Assembly (NCBI GenBank): GCA_036435485.1
Contig: CM071595.1
Coordinates: 6,004,001-6,068,000 of the forward strand
Reading direction: 5' to 3'
From: Saposhnikovia divaricata
Taxonomy: Eukaryota; Streptophyta; Magnoliopsida; Apiales; Apiaceae
Length of the DNA stretch: 64,000 nt
The notes beneath the pieces were generated by a model that was not told where the DNA came from, did not search any database, and saw nothing but the letters and a program-made list of their open reading frames with translations. Below, piece after piece: positions 12,046 to 22,402 of this stretch (positions are counted from its first letter, which is position 1; each line of letters starts with the position of its first letter). A program made the position numbers and the translations under genes.

Positions 12046-13304
12046 AACTCAAGCTATTATTTAAAGTCTGATCTCAAGCAACCACATAAATGGATGCCAC
12101 AGAAGAACTAACGCGCAAAAAAGAGACTTTGCAGCTCACTTAACATGACTCTGACACAAGCCAACTTGGAAATTGTTCTCCGACTGATTTTGCAGCTAAT
12201 TTAACATGACTCTGACAAGAGCCAACTTGGAAATTGTTCGACTGATTCTTGATAGAATTCAGTAGCTGCAACATATAGAGTACCCCAACATACTTGTCAC
12301 TATAGTCAAAGAAAAATTCAAATTTCAAGGACTAAATTAAGCGAACACATACAGAACCATTGAAGGTAACATCCGCATAAATATAGTAGATGAGAATGTA
12401 TGGGGGGAAACAAGCTTGTAAATAACATGTCTTACATGTTTTCAATAAATACCACAACTGAGAAAATGCAACCAGAATACACTAAATGCACTAATAAGGT
12501 TTGTTACCTTTGTAGCTCTAAATACCCGCACACTCAGCTTGAATTTTTCAAGGCTGAATATCTGATCTAAAAAATAATATCACATCCTCCGAATGACTTA
12601 AAAACCAGTTATATGTAATTTGCAAGGTCATTCGAGTGCAAACTCGCAGAGTGTTGGCAAACTACATGCCTTACCACAAACATCATCCCCTACATGAAAT
12701 TTGAAACCTATAGCAGTATTTTGAAAGTTTAAAAAAAATGGTAATCTCTGAAAGAAATAAAATAAAGCTCAAAATAAAAATAGGGTAGAAATCTATAGCA
12801 CATACATACATAACAAACCATAAACCATTCAGCATAGAGTGCTTCTCCTATGGGGATTCCAAGCAACAGAAAGCTATATATACCTTAGTGAGTTTGCTCT
12901 AATATTACCATCATCCATTGGATCTTACAACAGAAAGAAGCACCTTGCAGCCAAGCCAGAGGGTTTGCCAAGACAGAGGGTTTGCCAGATATAGATTAAA
13001 CCTTAGCCTAGCCAGAGGGTTTGCCAGATATAGATTAAACAAAAGTACGAGTTGATGAAGTATATTTTACATCATGAGTTAAATGAGTTTCTAGTTGTTA
13101 GTAAATAGATCTTTAGCTTGGCAAATGGATACTAATACCTGCATTGTTCAGCAGTAATAGAGTACAAGTAAGAAAAATTCATTTCTTCTTTTCAAAGTAA
13201 GTGCAAGAGATAAAAAATAATAATTAAGTATCAAGGGCTTCAAAAACAATACTGCAAGTTTAGGAAAACAACATTTTGAATAATTGTGAATATTCATTCC
13301 TCTA
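12046..13304. other. 3' flank of the fusion gene (duplicate copy B)
   Basis: Non-coding downstream region of the minus-strand fusion gene, paralogous to 10449-11889. It has a small local duplication of its own (TTTGCAGCT...TTGGAAATTGTTC at 12130-12180 and again at 12190-12237). No gene is seen. Confidence 0.7.
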
Positions 13305-16247
13305 TTACTCTGGCACACGGATACCACCAACAGTCATGACATATTCTCGCATTATAGGTTCCAACATTACAACTTCAATTGGATTGAACTCCCTCCATCC
13401 ACGATAGTTAGCAAATAAATCTTTACCTTGGCCAGTCAAATCAATGTTGTTTGCCTGCAAGTCACACAAGTTACACGTTATCAACATGCTTTCGCAAAAC
13501 TTATAAATAAATTATTACTTTGCAGAGTGAACACAAAAAAGTATCATAATAGAGAACAAACCGGTGTGGAGATCATGCAATGTCCACCTGCTCTAAGATA
13601 AAATGCAGCATTACCAACAATCCAATTTACCTGACAAACAAAAAACTAAAATCACAACTCCCGTAAAATTAATAAATGCAGTGAGTATGACTATCAAGTA
13701 ATATGTTTTCTCCAATGCATACATGAAAAAACTATGGAGCATCACAAAATCAAAATCTTCAAAGAGTTTCCCCTTGTAAATTGGAAAAAGTAAGTCGAAG
13801 ATTCTAAAACTAACTATAATAGCTATCAAGTCTTGCAGAAGAATCACAAAAAAAAAAAAAAAAAATGGCACAGTTGATAGAAATAAGCAAAACGGAAAAT
13901 TGAAAGAGCAACTACACAACACATAACAAGATGGTAAGGCATTACAAAAAAGTAATTAATAATTAAAGCATCGTCCCCCCCCCCTCTTTTGGAGATATTC
14001 ACAAAGCATTTAATGAATAAAATATTAGACGACATATTACTTGTTGAGGATAAACAATATCAGCAAAGATCACATCAACCATACTAACAACCATGCGGTA
14101 CTTCCGACGAAAATCAGGCTCTTCAAAAATTGTTATAACATTTGGCCTCTTGTCCACCATGTTAACAACAACATTGGACAACCCAACTACATAGACCAAA
14201 CCATCCTGCATAAGAAACAATATCTTAAAACCAAGTTTGATCTCATGAATAAATGACAAAGAAATTATAATTCATCTAACAAGGCATTATTGACCGAGAA
14301 CTGACCAAAAAACTTACCGATCCAACTAGATCAGACAAATGTGAAACCGTAACTTCACATACATCTCCCAGGTATAAAACGCGAGAGCCGGGTTTCTGAA
14401 AAATGTAATTTAAATTAAACACAAAAACATATATATAAATAAATTCAATTTGCAAATCATACGGTATTACAAAAAATAGTTATACTTACAACACATAATT
14501 TTTTAATGCCACAGAGGATTGCAGCAGCCAATTTCGATCTAAGCGGATTCCATACTCTGAACTCCACTTCATTGCCGTCCTCATTCTGAGTATATATTAA
14601 TTCCTCGCCGTAAAGAGCTTGACCTGGTACTAAATTTTTAGTACAAATGAAATCCTCCTTGCCCTTGGCGATAAAAACTCCATCAAATCTATGTGGCTCA
14701 ACCACAAATTGTTGCTTGGAAGAGGGCGCAATCGCTTTGGAACTTTCTACAACTATTGTAGTAGACCTTTGCCTACCTCTATGTGGCACAATGTAAAGTT
14801 GTTGCAAGGAAGATGATGAAATCGCCTTGGTACCTTTTACGACCGTTGTAGTACACCTTTCTTTGCTATAAAGGCGTGCGAGATTCAGTTGTTGCTTTGC
14901 TAAGTCTTTAGGCTAAAGAAAATCACAAGATAACTTTAGTACAAAACCACAAATATCTTGTTTCAAGTAATGCGTAATGAAAGAAAGCGCATACCTCCAA
15001 GCCGTCGAAGAATTTGTCAATTTTCGCCCGCAAACAACGCATGACATCAATATGAAAAATACCACCTTTGACGGCCATTCCTGTTGTAGTTAATATGTTG
15101 TCCCCCAACAATGGGTCGTCAATTACAACACAACAACTCGATTTGCCACCAACTCGTTTTGGAAGGTTATACACGAGAAAATCTTTCAATTGTGGAGTAA
15201 CCGTCGAATTGGATATAGCGTTCATTTGAACAAGGGCATCAGCGGTTGATGAAAAGGGATGAAAAGCTTTGAGCGTAAAGATGTCGTTGATGTCCTTCTC
15301 AGGGGATTCAAAGTTGGAAATGTACTTAAAATGTGATTTAAAGTTGGAAATACAAAGGTTTTCCTCTCCATGAGCATAAAACAGAGCATATCCGGAGGCA
15401 AATTCAAAGAGGTAATAAGTCGGCAATCCTTCCTGAATGAGGAGGTATGAGTCATACAAGTGAGTTGCAAAAAGTATAACTAGTAATTTATTTTGGGACA
15501 AGAAATTATAAATAACTTACGCAAAGCCCCTTCTTGGGTGGAAATCTCCGAGATAAGTCTGATCTTTTCTTTGTTTTTGTAATTTTAAAACTAGCAGTAA
15601 GATTACGAAGACTCTGAAGGGGAGAAGAAAATGAACACAACAAGTTAAGGAGAAAACAATAATATATAAGTATGTACGTACTTGTAGTTTGAAGGCAAGA
15701 GGGTATATATCATCATATGGGAGTAGTTTTACCTTGGCACTATAGCTAGACAATAATCGCATTGACTTTTCCATTTCGGCATGATATTGGGGTGAATTTT
15801 TCATAGCTTCAATCTGATGAACAAGAACAATATTATAATTAGTTAATAAATAGCAAAAACTCAAAAGTAAGTATGTAATGGATCATGTTACAAACGAAAG
15901 AAGCTGGGGGTACAGAATGATGATACATGCCTTGGCCTGCCTGGCTAAAATCTTCTTGAAACATCTCTCATCCAACTTTTCAAAAAAATCAGCAGACACC
16001 TATTTGGAAATGACAATATTATCATATGATTGGTTTGAAATTTACAATGAGAATGTAGATTGAATTTTTTTTAGGATGATAAAATAATTGTAATGCTTAT
16101 TAATAATCCTTTTCCAAATTAAATTCTTATCTACTGATCTAACAACATGCTAATTACCTGCTTCCGGCCACTCTGGGGTGCGGCAGTGCGGCGGAGTGCG
16201 GCGGCGGGGTGTTTTTCGGTGGGAGGGCAGTTTTTGTAATTTTTCAT
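13305..16247 (-). CDS. NOP56 N-terminal domain - fibrillarin methyltransferase fusion, ten exons
   Basis: Exons on the minus strand: 16247-16158, 15999-15931, 15813-15682, 15613-15521, 15432-14995, 14912-14490, 14395-14318, 14205-14041, 13630-13562, 13454-13305. Every exon is a multiple of three, every intron is phase 0, and all borders are GT-AG except a GC-AG donor after exon 2. The joined frame gives 568 residues with no stop. Residues 1-128 are unrecognised and basic. About 132-300 match the NOP56 N-terminal domain ([59 protein letters not shown]). About 344-568 match fibrillarin from [18 protein letters not shown] through [15 protein letters not shown] to VGGIRVPE. The NOP56 coiled coil and Nop domain and the fibrillarin GAR tail are absent. 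In box C/D snoRNPs the NOP56 N-domain docks fibrillarin, the rRNA 2'-O-methyltransferase. Motif I ([15 protein letters not shown]) and the motif II acidic residue (Glu to Gly449) are altered, so catalysis is doubtful. Exon calls are by eye; expression is not shown. Confidence 0.82.
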
Positions 16248-16369
16248 ACTTGTTTCTTTCCTCTTTCTTCTTTCTTCTCAACGATTTGTTGTAATCGATC
16301 GATTATGTAATCTCTGTCTGTTGTAATCTCTTTGTAGATATTCTCTGTTGTATAATCGATTATGTAATG

Positions 16370-16525
16370 GATTTGTAGATATATATATAGGAGGCCTCGT
16401 CGTTTAAGTATTTTTTTTAGCTAAATTTAGAGGTTAGTTGGGCCTGAGTATTGTCCACGGCCCACTTTTACTTTGTATTTAGGCTACAAATTAAAATTGT
16501 TTCAGTAAAGATATTTGGGCCTGGG
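16370..16525 (-). promoter_or_regulatory. Putative promoter with site II motifs and TATA-like run
   Basis: Upstream of the fusion-gene ATG (16247) a TATATATATA run (about 16380-16390) lies some 130 bases away, followed by a GA-rich leader on the minus strand. Farther up are three TGGGCC site II cores, at 16439-16444 (+), 16459-16464 (minus) and 16516-16521 (+). Site II elements are known to be enriched in promoters of plant ribosome-biogenesis genes, which fits a snoRNP-derived product. The functional assignment is inference. Confidence 0.5.
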
Positions 16526-16529
16526 GTCA

Positions 16530-17326
16530 ACGGTCAAAATACATCTAAATGTGGTCATGATAAATCTTAACTCGAATTTATAAGTTAATTATTTCGAAAA
16601 AAATTTCGTATTTACATAATTTTTTTTAGAGAAAAATGTGTCTGAAAAGTTTAATATTCGTTATCTTGTAAAAATAAGTTACTTATTTTAGAAAAAATAC
16701 ATAAATATATACTTTTTTCTAGCTTATCTTTAAGAAATAAGATTTTCCAAACGAGTTTTCATTAGACGGATCACAGGAGAATACAAGGCAAATGTTCTAT
16801 ATTGTTGCACATTGTTTAGTTTTCTCCAACATCTTACCTTTGGCGGGGTGAAGGCCAAAAATTCCATTTTTTCAAGATTTTATGGAATGGGTATCATATA
16901 AGAATTTTCAAAAAAACGGACAAAAAATAAAATAAAATCATGATACGCATTCTCATAATGCGTAACACCCCAACTCTCTAGGTGTTACGCATTCCTGGAA
17001 TGCGTAACACAAGTAAAAAAAATATTATTATTTTTTACTTCATACGTATTACCCATTTGAAATGCGTAATATTAACTTAGCAACAAAAAAAAATGCGTAA
17101 TACACTGGTATTTTTGGCCAAAAAATTTAGAAGTCATATTTTGGTCAAAAAGTTAAAAAAAATGGTAGAAATATCATTATTTTCTCTGGCGGCCTATACT
17201 CAATTACAAGGTAAAACGAGGGAATAATATTTATTTTTCCTCCTCTCTGTAGAACATCTAATCCTACGAGAAAACACACGCATCTGCAAATGTTGAACAT
17301 GAGGATTGAAATTTGGAAGAGACTAA
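16530..17326. other. AT-rich spacer containing palindromic ATGCGTA repeats
   Basis: No gene. Three imperfect to perfect inverted repeats of the type ACGCATT-N5-AATGCGT occur at about 16944-16968, 16982-17010 (perfect 12-nt arms GTGTTACGCATT/AATGCGTAACAC) and 17043-17071. A larger outer inverted match GGCCAAAAAT is present at 16853 and, reversed, near 17119. It may be an unclassified fold-back or MITE-like element. Confidence 0.55.
16982..17010. repeat. Perfect 12-bp-arm palindrome
   Basis: The arms 16982-16993 (GTGTTACGCATT) and 16999-17010 (AATGCGTAACAC) are exact complements around CCTGG. The same core recurs beside it and in the Copia leader at 52703-52812. Confidence 0.9.
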
Positions 17327-19599
17327 GGGCCTATTTGGATTGGGGGTTGAGGAGGGAAGGGTTGGGTTGGATTAGGGTGGGATGGGTTGGGTTAGGTTGG
17401 GAAAGGTTGAACCCTTACCTTGTTTGGATGCAAGGTTTGAGTAAGGAAGGGTTCAACCCTTACCTTATTTGGATAGAGGGTTAACTTCCTTTTTGAATGG
17501 AGGATTGACTTCAATATTGTACAATTAACATTAAAAAAATATGGATTTTTCAAAAAATGATAAAATTTTAAAAAATTTTATACTAAAATTTTTAAATAAT
17601 TAAAAATTAAAAAAATTAAAAATTCTGCACATTTATAAAACTTTTAATAAAGAACTAAAATCTAAAATTTTCAATTCACAAATTTTAATTATTAATAAAT
17701 AAATAAAAACAATTGTAAAATGAAACATGAATGAAAATGGGTACCAAAATACATGGATGTAAAAAGAAGCTAAAATAGCAACATCCAAATCCACATAAAT
17801 GTAACAAAAGATACTTTCAAACCGATATATGATCCTTTAACAAAATCTTCATATCACACTACAAACCACTACTGCAAAGTTACTACAAAATACAAATTAC
17901 ACCAAGCTACTACAAACTACTGCAAGTTACTACTACACACCAAGAGATTAAAACCAGATGAAGGAATAACAAAAAAGTCCGACTGAGTGAAATACTTGAC
18001 TCCAAGCCACCGAATCCAAATAAGCATCCGAATAAGCATCATGTCACTGTCTCACTAATTTATGAACCAAGCACCATTTACCTGCAGAAAACCATCATTA
18101 TAAGTATCTACATATCTAAACACCATTAAATTGGCAAAACACCTTTCCTACAATAATCTCAGCAGTTACAATGTATGTAATGAATATAAGAACATCCTGA
18201 AAATAATTTGCTGATTCAAACTCTTCCACTATATGCCTTTTCGTTTTCGATGTCTTGAACCCCAACATGGATTGCCCCCAAGCAAACAAACTGACTCCCA
18301 CTCAGCATTATCACTATCATCTCAAGAGTTCTCTGCAAAACCACAGGAACAAAAATAAATTATTAGTTTATTAATTGAACCGTGATCTCAAAAAAGAACA
18401 CCAAAGAGTACAAAAACTAGATCTCTGATCAAGTACAAAGAGTACAATGACAAGATCTTAATTAGTTCTTAATTAGTTACAGGACAGGGGGCATTGTTAC
18501 AGGTTCTGCTCTTAATTAGTTCTTGTTCTATAACTTTGGCTATGTAACTTGTTCTGTGTTTTGCTTGCTTAGTTGCTTTAACAAGTTTTTTAATGAACAT
18601 GGCTGTTTTTATATTAAATTATGGACCTATATGAGATAGGCTTTCTGTTTTTTTATTTACCGAGAGCTAGCTTCAATTCACTGATCAACAGATTATAACC
18701 AAGACATCAATATAAACCCAAGAATCAGAATTAAAAAATAGTTTGGCATCATTATCAGCTTCTAATCATCCAAACCATGTAGAATAATACACCAAAGCAC
18801 ATCACCTCATGTTAGGGAAAAAGCTAGCAACTATCTAGAATTTAAAGTCAATTAGAATTCAATGCTTCTGTTGAATCTCATATATACACATCTAAACAAT
18901 CTGAGTACAATACCACTTGGTCCTATTCTTTTGTTTTTAGCCGGCTCAAAACCTCCTTGATTCCTGCTAGTTCTGCTAATATCAGAACTACTCTACCCTC
19001 ATTACAAACAGCAGCTATATCAAAAACAGAACCCAAATGATCTCTTGCAACCCACCCGCACCCAAATTTACCATCTTGCTCAAAGACAGCAGTGTCAACA
19101 TTAACACGTAATATCTACGCTTAACATATACAGCTTAACATATACAACACAAGACCCTTTCTTTTTTAACATATACAACACAAGACCCTTTCTAATACAC
19201 AATGTTTATTACTTATCAGTGTCTTGCACCAAGCCTACTGACCCTCTCCATAATTTAACATATCGATACACAATCAAACAATTGCGAGTTTTTAATCTTA
19301 ATATCGTACTACAATTTAGGATAATTCTAGAATTAGGGGTTCGAAATTGAAGGCGATAAACACATAATTAACAAAAACAAGCCACTACAAACAGGTCCTT
19401 TATCTCTATACAGCAAGATGGATTCAATTTAGTTTAATACTTGAATTACATTCATAATTTCAGATATTATTAATCACAATTACAGTAGTGTATATTAAGA
19501 CGATTAGTAAAATTTGAACTACATAACAGGGTATTTAAATAGATAGTAGTTTATTATTTCAGATCAGAGAGAGAGAGAGAGGGAGAAGGAGAGAAAGAC

Positions 19600-19644
<45 letters not shown>

Positions 19645-19704
19645 GACAGAGAGACAGAGAGACAGAGAGAGATTGGGAGAGAGAGATTGGGAGAGAGAGA
19701 TAGA

Positions 19705-19747
<43 letters not shown>

Positions 19748-20070
19748 TGAGTGGGCGAGAGAGTGGGCGAGAGAGTGGGTAAAATTACCTTGATATGTTG
19801 CCAGAGAGAGGAACGGAGAAGCGGTGAGAGCAGAGGGGAGCGGAGAAACGGCGAGAATGAAATTGAGAAAAAAATAAGCGAAGGCAACACCCCGATTTGG
19901 GGGGTTAGAAATGGTCTGTTTTATTATTAGATAGGAACCCCTCTCAACCCCTCAAAAACCTTCGACAGCCCAACCCTTACAATTTTATTTTTTAACCAAA
20001 CGTGGTTTTTTGTAACCCACCCCAACCCGGCCCAGCCCAACCCCCCTCAATCCCCCAACCAAACAGGGCC
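17327..20070. mobile_element. PIF/Harbinger-like non-autonomous element
   Basis: The left end GGGCCTATTTGGATTGGGGG (17327) is an inverted match to the right end (minus-strand reading GGCCCTGTTTGGTTGGGGG from 20070). The match continues as G-rich GGGTTGGG text for over 50 bases. Flanks are TAA on the left and TAT on the right, an imperfect 3-bp target duplication. GGGCCTGTTTGG-type ends suggest PIF/Harbinger (Tourist-like), though hAT cannot be excluded. About 2.7 kb, with no transposase seen; it contains a GA microsatellite. Confidence 0.5.
19567..19760 (+). repeat. (GA)n-rich microsatellite
   Basis: Almost unbroken purine tract of GAGAGA with GACAGA, GATAGA and GATTGGGA interruptions. It causes spurious Ser/Leu-rich reading frames. 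Confidence 0.95.
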
Positions 20071-22191
20071 TATAAATCTGAATAATGTAAAATCTGGATT
20101 CCAGATTTTCACAGCAATCCTTGTAAAATCTGAAGACAAATTTTGTGAACTTGGCTATAATGGATACTGTTTAACTGCCATCTGAAACAAAGGGCTGGAT
20201 GGGGTTAGAGAAGCTCTTAGAAGCCGATAGCCTGATATTATGGAAAGTGTTTTCAGCTTCCATCAGATGAACAGGAACTTCTACATTTTCTCCGTCAGTT
20301 ATACACTGTTCGTTCATAGAATACTAGAGATCAGGAAAGGAACACCCACCACTTCTCTATGACAAACTCTTGGCTGACAACTTTTCGTCACTTTTTCGTG
20401 GGATGTCATCCCTGAATTTCTGAATCATATTGTAGACCTGCAGCATGAAATAAATAAGGCAAATAAGTCAAAATAAACACGTGAGAACTTTAAAACTGTA
20501 GAGCTCAAACAGAATGTACTGTGTGAAGTAGGAAAGTTATCTGTGCATCATCAGCTAGCCAAGAAAGAGATAGAAGAGTAAATCAGTCGGGAAGGTAACA
20601 CCTGAATTAGCTGAGAGATGGTGATAATGATTCAAAGCATGGACTTACAATATGGATAAGCTCTAACAAGTGAAGTTAATTTATGCCAACTATGTGCAAC
20701 TGTAAAATTATCCGAGAGAGAGAGAGAGAGAGAGGTGTCGGACCAGAAGTTACAGAAATCTGATTCCAAGTTCTAACCATGCCAAGACAAACAAAAGAGT
20801 TCTAAAAAACTTACTTTGGACAAAGATTCTGTCTCACCTTGATATTTCTTACAGAAACTCATTTCACATTCATTTGTTCACTATTCTACTATATAACTAG
20901 CTTTATAGCCCGTGCAAGGCACGGGCAAGCTCTAGATCCGGATTTAGAACATTATGTACCAGTGAGCAAGAAAGATTTAAAACTTGTAGCCAGTGTCTTT
21001 GGAGTATTATGTGGCACATGCTTAAGGCCCTTCCGTAATGCCATGGAAATGACTGAGCCAAAATGATACGATCGTATATATGATTATATATGATTAGAAT
21101 CAAAGGCTCCACATTGTACGGTATTATCCACGTTTATAAGTGGTAGTTCATTGGTCGAGATAAACACTGGCAACCCTACAGTTCCTCTCCTATTAGATTA
21201 GTGATCCATACAAAAAAGTAATTCAAATTGCGGTGAAATAACATACCACTAAACGTTTTTCAATTAAGAATGCAAATAACTGTTAGGTTTTTTTTTACTG
21301 CAAAAACCAAATACCAAATAGGCTGACTAACCTGATATTAGTTCCCTTCCCCCACTCTGTTGCAATCAGACTAAAGCTTAAACACCTAATAAGCAGAAGG
21401 TTCACACAAAATAAATAGTGTCATGGTCTTAAGAAACAATGAATGCAAATGGTTTAAACCCAGGGGATTGAGGGCGAGAAGAATTTCACAGATGTAAACA
21501 CTAAGCTCAGGGCCATAGTTAAATCTAAATTTTTTACAAATTATATAGCATCCAACAGCCCACTCCAAGATGCAGGTACAAAAAATATTTTAAACGCGGC
21601 ATATCAATGACCAAATTCTACGTACCTGCAAGTCTGCAACCAAAAAATGAGTACATGTTTTTCATAGACTTTTACAATATCAACAATAAAGTCAGTATAT
21701 TATTCCTTTTTAATAGGCTTTTGCACAACCATTTATCTTTTCCGGTACTGCAACAGGCATCTCTATGAGTACTCAAGATATAGTAAAAAGTTGAATAACT
21801 TTGACAGCAATAATATGATAAACAGTGAGAGCCTGAATTGGCTCTGTCAGGTTAAGACTCGTAATATGAAAAAGGGTTGAATCTTTTTTCACAAATATAA
21901 TATGAGAGCAAATAAATTGGGAAAATGCAAAGATGCATACAGATGCGTAATACAAGAAACAACAATTTAAATATGAAGGGTTTATTGAAAATATCCAAAA
22001 TAATGATGCATAACATGATGCATAACTGTATTTAAGTAATACTGAGGCTATGGCTGATTAAGCCTGATAGAAAATTTTCAAAACATGAATTCTTGAAATA
22101 TAAATTAGAGTGATAGGAAAGTATATACAATCACCAACATTGATATCTCCTGGATTAAGCCATAATAATATAGATTCAGATAAATGAACGC

Positions 22192-22213
22192 GGGGGGGGG
22201 GGGGGGGGGGGGG
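22192..22213 (+). repeat. 22-base poly-G tract
   Basis: Uninterrupted run of 22 G. Exact length should be treated with care because homopolymers are prone to sequencing error. Confidence 0.9.
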
Positions 22214-22321
22214 TAGAGGTACAATATCATGACCAAGAGCTACACAGGGAATCAGGCCACTTAGAAAATGAGTGTGCAGGACAAGGTTAATGTATATTAC
22301 AGTAGCTTTAGAGTCACTTAC

Positions 22322-22402
22322 CATTTGATCGGCAAATATTAACCATCTGCCTTGATAATCTTGTTCCAAAATTCCTTCAGTTACGACAACTCTATGTAAA
22401 AT
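22322..22402 (-). other. Possible gene-fragment exon captured by Helitron
   Basis: A minus-strand open segment of 27 codons (contains VVVTEGILEQDYQGRW) is bounded by TATAG| on its 5' side and |GTAAGTG on its 3' side. The peptide has normal composition in an otherwise AT-rich, frame-poor Helitron. I do not recognise the parent gene. Helitrons are known to capture exons, so this is plausible but unproven. Confidence 0.35.

Noticed and set aside
12046..15204. Fusion gene as an assembly artefact of two neighbouring genes
   Set aside because: Linker exon 6 carries NOP56 text ([14 protein letters not shown]) and fibrillarin text (EPHRFDGVF) in one uninterrupted frame, and all intron phases agree.
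19564..19890. 108-codon Ser/Leu-rich minus frame
   Set aside because: Translation of the GA microsatellite.
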